DNA from: Sporosarcina sp. ACRSL
Lineage (GTDB): Bacteria > Bacillota > Bacilli > Bacillales_A > Planococcaceae
Direction of reading: 5' to 3'
Assembly (NCBI RefSeq): GCF_022346605.1
Contig: NZ_JAKRNT010000005.1
Coordinates: 208,718-272,717 of the forward strand
DNA: 64,000 nucleotides
Part shown: in pieces, positions 8,296-16,564 of the stretch
Numbering within the stretch: the stretch's first letter is position 1
How the letters are laid out: every line of letters begins with the position of its first letter
The notes under the pieces: model-generated
The model's database searches: none
Seen by the model: the letters and a program-made list of their open reading frames with translations, nothing else
What the model was told of the DNA's origin: nothing
Made by a program: the position numbers and the translations under genes

Positions 8296-8559
8296 ATGAA
8301 AATAAGTAAAATCAACATCCCGGCCATTAACCCGTACCGCACAAACCAATTGAAAGCGGAACAGGTGAAGGAACAGGCGAAAATCAAAACGGATAAACTT
8401 GAAATCTCATCCGAAGCGAAAAAACTTTCAGAAACTTCACCGATTACGACGGAACGAAATGAACGTGTGCAACAATTGAAAGCCCAAATCGAATCAGGGA
8501 ACTACAAAATCGAGTATGAAAAACTCGCTGCCAACCTGATCAAGTACTACAAAAAATAA
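8296..8559 (+). CDS. flgM: FlgM, anti-SigD factor
   Basis: 87 residues. FlgM binds SigD until the hook is complete, holding back late flagellar genes. The disordered N-terminus (NPYRTNQ near residue 12) and C-terminal SigD-binding helices (RNERVQQLKAQIESGNYKI, about 54-72) are as in Bacillus FlgM. AAAGGAGCGAGG precedes the ATG. It is the first gene of the SigD-driven operon. Confidence 0.95.
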   Translation: MKISKINIPAINPYRTNQLKAEQVKEQAKIKTDKLEISSEAKKLSETSPITTERNERVQQLKAQIESGNYKIEYEKLAANLIKYYKK

Positions 8560-8583
8560 ACGAAGACGAAAGCAGGGGTCTCC

Positions 8584-9081
8584 ATGTCTATCCCAACAAT
8601 CCTTTCCATACTCGACAACTTGGAAAAACTGCATAAGAGCCTACTGCGCATTGCAAATGAAAAAACTACGCTTATTAAAAGCGGCGACATCAACGGCATC
8701 GACCAGCTCATGAAAGACGAGCAGGCACATCTTGCTGCCATCGTCCAAATGGACAACGACCGGCAAAAAGCGGTCATCGCCTACTTGAAGGGACAAGGAC
8801 GGCCCGTACCGATGAACCCGACAATCTCCAACTTAATCGAAGCAACGCCCGAACCGGAAAACAAACAACTAACGGAGGCGAAGGACCGTCTCCTGCATGC
8901 GATTCATGAATTGAAAGCGCAGAACGACTTGAACCAAAAACTAACTTACCAATCCCTTCAATTCGTGAATCTATCGCTGGACATGATCCGCCCACGCCCG
9001 GAATCGGCGACCTACTCAAAAACAGAAATCAACGGCAAAAAAGAGACGAAGGACATACCAAACTTCGACTCGCAAGCCTAA
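8584..9081 (+). CDS. flgN: FlgN, chaperone for hook-associated proteins
   Basis: 165 residues, helical. It is the cytoplasmic chaperone that protects FlgK and FlgL and delivers them to the export apparatus. FlgN-family features are the N-terminal helix ILDNLEKLHKSLLRIANEK, a central KDEQAHLAAI segment and a C-terminal coiled region (NDLNQKLTYQSLQFVNLSLD). It sits between flgM and flgK, 16 bp before flgK, the standard order. Confidence 0.93.
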   Translation: MSIPTILSILDNLEKLHKSLLRIANEKTTLIKSGDINGIDQLMKDEQAHLAAIVQMDNDRQKAVIAYLKGQGRPVPMNPTISNLIEATPEPENKQLTEAKDRLLHAIHELKAQNDLNQKLTYQSLQFVNLSLDMIRPRPESATYSKTEINGKKETKDIPNFDSQA

Positions 9082-9096
9082 GGAGGAACACTCACC

Positions 9097-10713
9097 ATGC
9101 GCTCCACATTCATGGGACTCGAAACAAACAAACGCGGCTTGTTCACACAACAATCCGGCTTATATACAACCGGTCACAACATCAGCAACGCCAACACACC
9201 CGGCTACTCCCGCCAACGCGTCAACATGCAAGCAACAGCGGGCTTCCCAGGCGTAGGTCTCAACACACCAACAATGCCCGGCTTCCTTGGGACAGGAGTT
9301 GAAGCTGGTTCTATCCAGCGTATCCGTGATTCGTTTGTCGACCAGCAGTTCAGACAGGAATCTAATAAGCTTGGGTATTGGGAATCAAAATCAAAAGCCA
9401 TCTCCCAGATGGAAGATGTTTTGAATGAACCATCAAACTATGGTCTTCAAAAATCGCTTAGTGAATTTTGGCAGTCACTGAACGACCTTGCCGTCAACCC
9501 GAAAAATGGCGGAGCGCGGGATGTCGTCGTCCAACGTGGAGAGGCTGTTGCTGATTCATTCAACTATCTCCATAGTTCATTAACACAGATACAAAAGGAT
9601 ATTGGCAGTGAGATTGGAATAGCAATGGAGGACGTAAACTCAATCCTTGATCAAATTGCGAAACTAAATGGACAAATTGCCCAAGTAGAACCGAACGGCT
9701 ACTTGCCAAATGATTTGTATGATGCACGTGATAATTTATTGGATCAATTATCCGCCTATTTTCCAGTCAAGACAGAGAAGGTTGAATCCGGCGGAAGGGC
9801 TTTGAAAATAGCAGAAGGCACACTTACGGTGACAGTAACATTCGGCGGTAAGGAAATAAAAGTGGTTGAAGGTTCGAAGTATGCACAGTTTAGAACAGAG
9901 GGAGCAGATGTTAAGAATAAGACAACTCCAAGCGCGTCTCCTTTTGCAGGCTTCTATTTAGTTGATGGAAAGTCCGTTGAAGAAGGAGTCGAGAAGTTTG
10001 TCAATCTGAATTTATCTGACAGCCAAACCAAAGTCGACCCTATTACCTTCGCAAAATCAAAGGACGTGGGAAAAATTAATTCCCTGATCACTTCTTTCGG
10101 CTACCAGGTTGATAACAATGAACTCAGGGGTCTTTATCCGGAAATGATTGAAAACCTGAATGAAATGGCGAGAAAGTTTGCTGAGAAGTTTAACGAGATT
10201 CATAGTAGCGGCTACGAATTGAACAGTGGAACGCATGGCGATAATTTCTTCATAGGCTACACGGAGGACCTTAATAACCCCGCTGATCCATATGATTATA
10301 GCCAAATGACTGCAGCAGATATTAAGGTGAATGGCGAAATTCAAAAGAACTCGGATAAACTGGCAGCTTCTTTAAAACCTAACGAAGAAGGCAACGGAGA
10401 TAATGCGAAAAATCTTGCCCGTATGCAATTTGAATCCTTAATAGGAGAGTCAACTATTCAATCCTATTTCCAAGGGGTCATAGGAAAGCTAGGAGTTGAA
10501 GGGCAGAATGCTTCGAAGATGGCATTCAATTCAGGTGCACTGCTCGGAGCGGTCGAACATCGAAGAGCATCCATCAGCTCAGTTTCCTTGGACGAAGAGA
10601 TGACAAACATGATCCAGTTCCAGCAAGCGTACAACGCATCTGCCAGAATGATTACAGTAATTGATGAAACATTAGATAAAATTATCAACGGCATGGGTGT
10701 AGTCGGCAGATAA
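9097..10713 (+). CDS. flgK: FlgK, hook-filament junction protein 1
   Basis: 538 residues. The N-terminus has the rod/hook-protein signature (GLYTTGHNISNANTPGYSRQ, residues about 21-40) and the C-terminus the conserved DEEMTNMIQFQQAYNASARM segment (about 498-517). The middle (about 240-440) is variable. It is secreted through the flagellar channel with FlgN's help and forms the first junction ring. AAGGAGG precedes the ATG, and flgL follows after 18 bp. Confidence 0.96.
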   Translation: MRSTFMGLETNKRGLFTQQSGLYTTGHNISNANTPGYSRQRVNMQATAGFPGVGLNTPTMPGFLGTGVEAGSIQRIRDSFVDQQFRQESNKLGYWESKSKAISQMEDVLNEPSNYGLQKSLSEFWQSLNDLAVNPKNGGARDVVVQRGEAVADSFNYLHSSLTQIQKDIGSEIGIAMEDVNSILDQIAKLNGQIAQVEPNGYLPNDLYDARDNLLDQLSAYFPVKTEKVESGGRALKIAEGTLTVTVTFGGKEIKVVEGSKYAQFRTEGADVKNKTTPSASPFAGFYLVDGKSVEEGVEKFVNLNLSDSQTKVDPITFAKSKDVGKINSLITSFGYQVDNNELRGLYPEMIENLNEMARKFAEKFNEIHSSGYELNSGTHGDNFFIGYTEDLNNPADPYDYSQMTAADIKVNGEIQKNSDKLAASLKPNEEGNGDNAKNLARMQFESLIGESTIQSYFQGVIGKLGVEGQNASKMAFNSGALLGAVEHRRASISSVSLDEEMTNMIQFQQAYNASARMITVIDETLDKIINGMGVVGR

Positions 10714-10731
10714 TGGGGAGGTAGAACTGCA

Positions 10732-11658
10732 ATGCGTGTAACACAATCAATGCTTTCCAACAACATGCTCCGGAATTTATCGACGAGCTACAATAAAATG
10801 GGCAAACTGCAAGACCAGTTAGCAACCCAGAAGAAAGTGAACCGCCCATCCGATGACCCGGTCGTTGCGATGAAGGGCATGGCATATCGTATGCAGGTGG
10901 ATAAAGTAGAGCAATATCAGCGAAATCTTGGAGAAGTGCATAACTGGCTAGATACAACTGACGATGCACTTGACCATGTCGGTGAAGCAATGAAACGGCT
11001 TCAAGAACTTGTAACGGATGCAGCAAACGATACAAAAACATACGATGATCGGCAAAAAGTTTTAAAAGAGATCGAGCAGCTGCGTGAACAAGTGCGTGAC
11101 CTGGCGAATACAAAGTCGGGAGAAAATTATCTTTTCTCCGGAACAAAAACCGGAGAACCGCTATTTAATGCCGAGAAAATCGCAGGTCTTGATATCCCCC
11201 AAAACGCAAGTGAACCTTATCCAACCTTTACTGATTATTCGTCGTACGAACAATCCGTAACAATAGAAGTTTTCGATGGTGTTGAACTACAAGTTAACAC
11301 AAATGGCTTTGAATTGTTTTCTAAAATAGATGACATGTTCCGACAATTGACTGAGACGATCAATGATGAAGGAAAGAGTGGATCGGACATCGGTTCGTTT
11401 TTAGGTAATGTAGACACTGTACAGAACCTTGTCCTGAAGGAGCGTGCAAACATCGGTGCCCGTCAAAATCGAGCAGAAATGATGGATAACCGTCTCTATT
11501 CCCAAGAAGTCATCTCTAAAAAACAAATGTCCGAAAACGAGGACATCGATATCGAGAAAGTGATCACAGAAATGATCACACAAGAATCGGTTCATCGCGC
11601 TGCTCTATCCGTAGGCGCAAGGATCATCCAACCGTCTTTAGTAGAATTTCTACGTTAA
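10732..11658 (+). CDS. flgL: FlgL, hook-filament junction protein 2
   Basis: 308 residues. The N-terminal D0 helix (MRVTQSMLSNNMLRNL) and KKVNRPSDDPVVAMKGMAYR follow the FlgL/flagellin pattern. GENYLFSGTKTGEPLF near residue 125 is the FlgL hallmark. The C-terminus ESVHRAALSVGARIIQPSLV is the terminal D0 helix. It is the last gene of the flgM operon before a hairpin. Confidence 0.96.
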   Translation: MRVTQSMLSNNMLRNLSTSYNKMGKLQDQLATQKKVNRPSDDPVVAMKGMAYRMQVDKVEQYQRNLGEVHNWLDTTDDALDHVGEAMKRLQELVTDAANDTKTYDDRQKVLKEIEQLREQVRDLANTKSGENYLFSGTKTGEPLFNAEKIAGLDIPQNASEPYPTFTDYSSYEQSVTIEVFDGVELQVNTNGFELFSKIDDMFRQLTETINDEGKSGSDIGSFLGNVDTVQNLVLKERANIGARQNRAEMMDNRLYSQEVISKKQMSENEDIDIEKVITEMITQESVHRAALSVGARIIQPSLVEFLR

Positions 11659-11665
11659 TAAACCG

Positions 11666-11694
11666 AAAGCGTTTGGTCTAACGCCAAACGCTTT
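11666..11694 (+). terminator. 11-bp perfect hairpin after flgL
   Basis: AAAGCGTTTGG / CCAAACGCTTT around a 7-base loop. The stem ends in TTT followed by GCTAAAA, so termination in the forward direction is probably partial and yviE may be reached by read-through. Confidence 0.65.
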
Positions 11695-11712
11695 GCTAAA
11701 AGGTGAAAACTT

Positions 11713-12267
11713 ATGAACATCCCACAACTTCAAATCCAGACAACGCGCGGCATCCTCGGCCTTCAAATCGATAAACCAGTTCAGGAGATTGAACAACCCA
11801 AAGCGACCATTCACCAAGAACAACCGGCTGCCATCCTTGAAATGTCGACAACAAGTTCACAGCTGTCTATCGACACAACAGAAGCACGTGCGGATATCGA
11901 CTTGAAAAGCCCGTTGCGAAGAGGCGATGAGAACGCTCAATACGGGATGCAGACCATACTTGAAGGTATCGCAAGACGAGCGCAAGAAGGCCAACAGCTC
12001 ATGCAAATCGAAAACGGCGGCAACCCAATCGCCGACATAGCTAAACAAAACACAAATCCGCCTCCTGCACCACTAGGCATCCGTTTCGTTGGTAATCGCA
12101 CCAAAATCCAAATGTCCTTCCAACCGGGAACACTCAACATCAACGCAACACCGCAAAAGCCGGTATTCGATGTCCAAGTGAACAAACCGATTCACACCTA
12201 CACAACGGGCAAAGTATCCGGCGTGATGGAACAGTACCCATCCATCCAAATCGATTGGAAAGTGTAA
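11713..12267 (+). CDS. yviE: YviE-like flagellar operon protein (DUF6470 type)
   Basis: 184 residues. The N-terminus IPQLQIQTTRGILGLQIDKP is the conserved start of the YviE family, always found between flgL and fliW. Nothing enzymatic is visible. The protein is rich in Gln and Pro with no membrane segment or signal peptide. It is flanked by a hairpin on one side and a strong terminator on the other. Its function is unknown; a role in filament assembly is inferred only from its constant position. Confidence 0.88.
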   Translation: MNIPQLQIQTTRGILGLQIDKPVQEIEQPKATIHQEQPAAILEMSTTSSQLSIDTTEARADIDLKSPLRRGDENAQYGMQTILEGIARRAQEGQQLMQIENGGNPIADIAKQNTNPPPAPLGIRFVGNRTKIQMSFQPGTLNINATPQKPVFDVQVNKPIHTYTTGKVSGVMEQYPSIQIDWKV

Positions 12268-12294
12268 AAGAACGGGAGAGCTCGTTCTTTTTTA
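12266..12294 (+). terminator. rho-independent terminator after yviE
   Basis: AAAAGAACG / CGTTCTTTT stem overlapping the yviE stop codon, followed by TTTATTTT. Confidence 0.9.
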
Positions 12295-12349
12295 TTTTCT
12301 CAGACAATGGTACTCTCAATATAGTGAACTAGTTAAAGGAGCGACATAC

Positions 12350-12787
12350 ATGATCATCCAAACAAAATTCCACGGCGAAGTTAACATTCAGTCCGAACAA
12401 CTATGGAACTTCCCAAAAGGAATGCCTGGCTTTGAAGACGAAAATGAATTTATCCTTCTTCCTATTGAAGGAAACGATATGTTTCAAGTATTGCAGTCTT
12501 CTAGAACACCATCAGTGGCTTTCATCGTCACAAACCCATATACACTTGTTGATGATTATTCATTCGATATCGACGAACCGACAATCGAACTGCTTAATAT
12601 TGAAAAACCGGAAGATGTATTCGTACTAGGCATTCTTACGCTCAAACAACCATTTGAAACATCCACAATCAACCTACAAGCACCGCTTATCTTCCAATTG
12701 AACAACAGGAAAGCAAAGCAAATGATCTTAAACGATAATCGTTTTACAACCCGCTATGTTATCGGTCAACCAAAGGAGGCAAAATAA
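12350..12787 (+). CDS. fliW: FliW, flagellin-sensing CsrA antagonist
   Basis: 145 residues. FliW binds either flagellin or CsrA; when flagellin is being secreted FliW is free and lifts CsrA repression of hag. Family motifs are FPKGMPGFEDENEFILLPIE (residues about 22-41) and VTNPYTLVDDYSFDID (about 61-76). The stop codon is followed directly by the csrA ATG, so both proteins are made in step. A ribosome-binding site AAAGGAGCGA precedes it. Confidence 0.95.
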   Translation: MIIQTKFHGEVNIQSEQLWNFPKGMPGFEDENEFILLPIEGNDMFQVLQSSRTPSVAFIVTNPYTLVDDYSFDIDEPTIELLNIEKPEDVFVLGILTLKQPFETSTINLQAPLIFQLNNRKAKQMILNDNRFTTRYVIGQPKEAK

Positions 12788-13009
12788 ATGTTAGTCCTCT
12801 CACGTAAAACGAACGAAACAATTAAAATCGGTGATGAAATCGAGATTCGAATCCTTGATGTAAAGGGCGACACAATCCGAATAGGAATTGAAGCGCCGAA
12901 GCACGTTGATATCCTTCGTGGCGAACTCGTGCAATCAATTACAGAAACAAATACCGAAGCACTAACATTAGATGCATCCTTATTTTCACAGCTTACAAAA
13001 AAAGAATAA
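12788..13009 (+). CDS. csrA: CsrA, RNA-binding translational repressor of hag
   Basis: 73 residues, full CsrA length. The N-terminal MLVLSRKTNETIKIGD and the RIGIEAPKHVDILR segment carry the residues that recognise GGA in hairpin loops. It starts at the base after the fliW stop, with the AAGGAGG site inside fliW. Its likely target is the hag leader 200 bp downstream, where two GGA sites are seen. Confidence 0.96.
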   Translation: MLVLSRKTNETIKIGDEIEIRILDVKGDTIRIGIEAPKHVDILRGELVQSITETNTEALTLDASLFSQLTKKE

Positions 13010-13015
13010 CCTTCA

Positions 13016-13054
13016 TTGGATGCCTGAACTACTCATGAAAGCTAGGGCATCCAA
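13016..13054 (+). terminator. 9-bp hairpin after csrA
   Basis: TTGGATGCC / GGCATCCAA, 21-base loop, just after the csrA stop. No T tract follows, so it may stabilise the fliW-csrA message rather than terminate it. Confidence 0.5.
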
Positions 13055-13115
13055 CCCACCCTCTAAAACATTCCTTAAAATATTCTAAAATCCCACAAAA
13101 TCTTTCACAAAACGC

Positions 13116-13142
13116 TAAACTCATAACCAACTTGTCCGATAC
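13116..13142 (+). promoter_or_regulatory. SigD promoter of hag
   Basis: TAAA (13116-13119), exactly 15 bp, then TCCGATAC (13135-13142), 6 of 8 to the SigD -10. It gives a leader of about 100 nt that includes the CsrA hairpin. Confidence 0.85.
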
Positions 13143-13205
13143 TAATATTGTAAGCGGCAGTAACGAGTTCGGCCGGCTCTTACTCCGTGAGCACTAAACT
13201 ACTTA

Positions 13206-13243
13206 GGGTCACAAGGACGTGAACCCATAAACACTCAAGGAGG
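13206..13243 (+). promoter_or_regulatory. CsrA-binding leader of hag
   Basis: A hairpin GGGTCAC-AAGGAC-GTGAACCC (13206-13226, one bulged base) presents GGA in its loop, the classic CsrA site. A second GGA is inside the ribosome-binding sequence AAGGAGG (13237-13243). This two-site arrangement matches the CsrA-repressed hag leader of B. subtilis, so CsrA binding should block ribosome entry. Confidence 0.8.
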
Positions 13244-13251
13244 AAATTACA

Positions 13252-15276
13252 ATGAGAATTAATCACAACATCGCGGCTCTTAACACACACCGCCAACTAG
13301 GTGCTAACAACACTCAAGCATCTAAAAACCTAGAAAAACTATCTTCAGGTCTTAAAATCAACCGTGCAGGAGACGACGCAGCAGGTCTAGCAATCTCCGA
13401 AAAAATGCGTGGTCAAATTCGTGGTCTGGATATGGCTCAAAAGAACGCGCAAGACGGTATCTCTTTGATTCAAACTGCTGAAGGTGCATTGAATGAAACC
13501 CATGCAATCCTTCAGCGTATGCGTGAGTTAGCTGTTCAATCATCTAACGGAACTAATAATGATTCGGACCGTGCAGAATTACAAAAAGAGGTTGACCAAT
13601 TAGCACAGGAGTTAACTAGAATTGGTAATGACACAGAATTTAATACACAAAAGCTATTAGATGGTTCGTTTAAAGGAACTTTCCACATAGGTGCCAATGA
13701 GGGACAAAACATCTCCTTATCGGTTGAGGATATGAAATCTTCATCTCTTGGAGTTATTGGAGATGCAAGCATTGCAAGTAGTGGAACCTATACTGCAGGT
13801 GCTGCGGGTGAATACACACTGTCTCAAGGAACAGTTTATACAATTCAAGACGGTGCTACTGCAGGCTCGTATAATTTAGTAGATTCATCAAATAATATTG
13901 TGGCAAAAAGTGCAGATGGTTTAACATTTACAACAGAAAAAGCAGATGGAACTGGTGCTGGTACTGGTACTATAGTTTTCACTCAAAAAACCACTACTGG
14001 TCAAGCGACATTCGATGGCACTAATTTGAAAGCTAATGCAACATTCCAAAATAATGGACTAGAGTCAGGATCATTTAAGTTCGATTCTGCAAATAGTGTA
14101 TTAAGAGATGCAGCAGGTAAAGCGGTAGCTAAAACTGCAGACGCGGGAATTACATTTACTGACATGAACGACACAACAAAAGTTTTATTTACAGCTACAG
14201 TTGCTCTTACAGATGGAGCACAAGTTGATGTAAAAGGAATTAACATTTCTGACGGACAATCTGCTAGTAAAGCTATTACAACTATCAATGATGCTTTGGA
14301 GAAAGTATCGGCAGAAAGATCAAAGCTTGGTTCTTACCAAAACCGACTAGAGCACACAATCAACAACCTCGGAACTTCTTCCGAAAACCTAACAGCTGCG
14401 GAATCACGTATCCGCGACGTGGATTATGTCTTAGCTGCTGCGTAAGCAGTGACAGACACAGTCGTCCTGACTGGTAACGGTCAGTGAGTACAATCGGGTG
14501 AATTGCTGGAAACCCCTGAAGCTTTCTTCCCCACAACGTAACCGGAAACGGTAAGCGTGACGGGCCGAAAAGAAGAAAGATTGGGCAATCAGCAGCCAAG
14601 CTCCTGTCTCGAAAGAGTGGAGAAGGTTCAACGACTAGGGTATACCATCTACAGCACATGCCATGATGATGAAACCCGTAGGAAACGCAAGACTGAGAAC
14701 CTTGCCGATCCGAAGTGCCCGACCCCTACCGAGCAATCGAAGGGTGAAGATATAGTCTAGTCATTAGTGAAAGCTAATGTTCGCACGATGGCGAAAGAAA
14801 TGATGGAGTTCACAAAGAACAACATCCTTACTCAAGCAGCACAAGCAATGTTGGCTCAAGCACAGCAATCCCCGCAAGGAGTCTTACAACTTCTTCGGTA
14901 ATGTTGTGAACGGGCGTCTAACTTGGTAACGAGTTAGAGGATCACTGGGTGAATTGCTGGAACCTCCTGAGAGCTCTTCTGCCACAGCGGAACTGGAAAC
15001 GGTAAACGCGACGGCTTGAAAAACGAAGAGATTGGACAATCAGCAGCGAAGCCCCTGTCGGGAAACCGTGGGGAACGTTCAACGACTAGGATAGACCGTC
15101 TAAGGCAATCGCTATGACGATGAAATCCGTAGGGTGTTACGAGTTGTAACATTCGAAGTGCCCAGCCCCTACAAGGCAACTTGAGGGTGAAGATATAGTC
15201 TATTCCATGATTGAAAGACATGGCGGCAAAGCAAGCCAACCAACAACCACAAGGCGTACTTCAACTTCTACGCTAA
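13252..15276 (+). CDS. hag: flagellin Hag, gene interrupted by two group I introns (join 13252-14424, 14788-14856, 15232-15276)
   Basis: Splicing the three segments gives 428 residues with a canonical end. Exon 1 (391 codons) has D0/D1 (MRINHNIAALNTHRQLG; GDDAAGLAISEKMRGQIRGL), a Thr/Ala/Gly-rich variable domain (about residues 165-335) and D1 up to RIRDVD. Exon 2 (23 codons) supplies MAKEMMEFTKNNILTQAAQ and AMLA. Exon 3 (14 codons) supplies QANQQPQGVLQLLR. Both junctions fall between codons and recreate the invariant Bacillales sequence. Read without splicing, the frame stops after six foreign residues (YVLAAA) at 14445, giving a 397-residue product without the C-terminal D0 helix, which could not polymerise. 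Expression is set by SigD, FliW/CsrA and probably splicing. That the introns splice is inferred from structure; no transcript data are available. Confidence 0.92.
14425..14787 (+). ncRNA. group I self-splicing intron 1 in hag
   Basis: 363 nt, no internal protein gene. P1: exon-end GAU (14422-14424) pairs with GUC (14461-14463) with the required U-G at the splice site, continued by UGUCU (14427-14431) with AGACA (14454-14458). P2 is CTGAC/GTCAG (14467-14484). P4 is GCTG (14505-14508) with CAGC (14590-14593). P7 is GACTA (14633-14637) with TAGTC (14753-14757), inside the conserved R and S blocks (GTTCAACGACTA; AAGATATAGTC). The last base is G (14787). The in-frame stop at 14443-14445 sits in the P1 loop, so ribosomes would halt before the catalytic core. 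Confidence 0.9.
14857..14901 (+). other. alternative flagellin C-terminus encoded inside intron 2
   Basis: The first 45 nt of intron 2 are in frame with exon 2 and encode QAQQSPQGVLQLLR plus TAA. Exon 3 encodes QANQQPQGVLQLLR plus TAA. The two are the same length and identical at 12 of 14 residues, while many codons differ at silent positions (for example GTC TTA against GTA CTT). Retaining intron 2 therefore still yields a complete flagellin. Confidence 0.85.
14857..15231 (+). ncRNA. group I self-splicing intron 2 in hag
   Basis: 375 nt, no internal endonuclease gene. The 5' site follows GCT; GCU|C can pair with GGGC (14912-14915) with U-G at the splice point. The long P1 loop contains a further hairpin ACAAC/GTTGT (14886-14906). 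P2 is CTAACT/AGTTAG (14918-14937). The P/Q/R/S core blocks closely match intron 1 (GGGTGAATTGCTGGAA, CAATCAGCAGC, GTTCAACGACTAGG, GAAGATATAGTCTA), so the two introns are paralogous. It ends in G (15231). The short P1 makes the 5' site less certain than in intron 1, but exact restoration of the flagellin sequence supports it. Confidence 0.85.
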
Positions 15277-15285
15277 TCTGGTTAA

Positions 15286-15323
15286 TAAAACGCGGTCCGG
15301 AGTTTTTTCGGATCGCGTTTTTG
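15286..15323 (+). terminator. terminator of hag
   Basis: AAAACGCG...CGCGTTTT stem with internal GTCCG/CGGAT pairing, followed by a T run. It lies 10 bp after the exon 3 stop codon, supporting exon 3 as the natural gene end. Confidence 0.9.
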
Positions 15324-15511
15324 TACTTAGAGACAAATTGTTATTGAATACATTACTCTTCAAAATTAATTGAAAGTAATTAGGAAATGTTTTATAAACT
15401 ACTTATAGATACTGTTTGAATGCGATTTCATAATGAGAATACATAATTAAAATAACGGAAATTGAGTAGGTAACTTGCTTAAAGCATAAAAGTAATTGGG
15501 AGGAAGTCTAT

Positions 15512-16564
15512 ATGCAATCAAGTAAAATTGCTTTAAATATTAATTCTCCATTTTGTAAACTACCTACCAAACACGATTCTAAATTGTTTTTTATTCAAGA
15601 TGAATGGGCAAGAAATGACATTACTGAACATGTCTTTAAAAGACCTAATAGATTATTTTTTATATTGCATGAGCAGTTAGAATCCATGCCAAAGTTATTA
15701 GGTGAACAAGGTACATATTATTTTCATAGAGTTATCTTGTCCTTTTTTGATGCAGCCCATATGCTAAATCATTTCGCGAGTAAGTACTACAAGAATATTC
15801 AAGAAAGTAATTTGAGCTTTGATGAAATACAGAAACAATCATTACATTACAACATTATGGAGTTTAATTATGAGTCCGTTGATGCAACTACGTACCTTTG
15901 CACCTATTATCCTGGACAAGATAGAACTGATAATAATGGATATATAACTAAAAGTGAAGTGTTAGAGGCTTGGCTTGCTATGAATTTGAATAAGATTCTA
16001 GAAAGTCATGGAATTTCACCATATTTATCCGCCGATGAGAAGGAATTTATGATTAGTGATTACGATAATCTAATTATAAAAATGGCTTCCAATCCGGAAT
16101 TAGGAATGGTAATGCATAATTGGAGAAAATTAAATAATTACAGTGATGTGCAATTTATATCGACAGCGAGTAAGATTTTAGAGTTTATTAAAGCAGATGT
16201 ACAAAAAAATAGTAGCAAATTCAGAAAGGATAGTGGATTCGATAAGTTGATTGAATTACTAGATCTAGTTAGTAACAAAGAGAGAAAGCATTTTTTTGGA
16301 TTATTTAACGAGGCCGAAAAACTGGGGTTTATTTCAAGACATGGCACATCTACCGACAAAAAGAAACTTGAAGAAGAGTCTCATCTATTTGTCTACAAAA
16401 GTATAAGCAAAAACAATCCAGAAGACATTGTTGAAATCAGAAATAGAATGTTTAAACATAGAATATTGCCCAACGGAGCTGAATTAAATTATCTATACGA
16501 TGTTTGGCACTATACTACTTCAATTATTGTGTTGTTATGGTTTCTCGGGAGGAAATCAAAATAG
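15512..16564 (+). CDS. unknown protein with a possible C-terminal HEPN-like domain
   Basis: 350 residues, AT-rich codon use unlike the flagellar genes, and preceded by a good GGGAGG site, so it is likely a real but foreign gene. I do not recognise the family with confidence. The last 45 residues contain EIRNRMFKHRIL followed by a long hydrophobic helix, which resembles the Rx4-6H motif and terminal helix of HEPN-domain RNases found in toxins and anti-phage proteins. The rest is helical with no signal peptide and no membrane segment. It opens the accessory island behind hag. A defence role is an inference from the motif and neighbourhood only. Confidence 0.7.
   Translation: MQSSKIALNINSPFCKLPTKHDSKLFFIQDEWARNDITEHVFKRPNRLFFILHEQLESMPKLLGEQGTYYFHRVILSFFDAAHMLNHFASKYYKNIQESNLSFDEIQKQSLHYNIMEFNYESVDATTYLCTYYPGQDRTDNNGYITKSEVLEAWLAMNLNKILESHGISPYLSADEKEFMISDYDNLIIKMASNPELGMVMHNWRKLNNYSDVQFISTASKILEFIKADVQKNSSKFRKDSGFDKLIELLDLVSNKERKHFFGLFNEAEKLGFISRHGTSTDKKKLEEESHLFVYKSISKNNPEDIVEIRNRMFKHRILPNGAELNYLYDVWHYTTSIIVLLWFLGRKSK

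Noticed and set aside
14425..15276. hag as a truncated pseudogene followed by flagellin fragments
   Set aside because: Conserved group I elements, terminal G residues, P1 pairing at the exon end and exact reconstruction of the canonical C-terminus all support introns instead.
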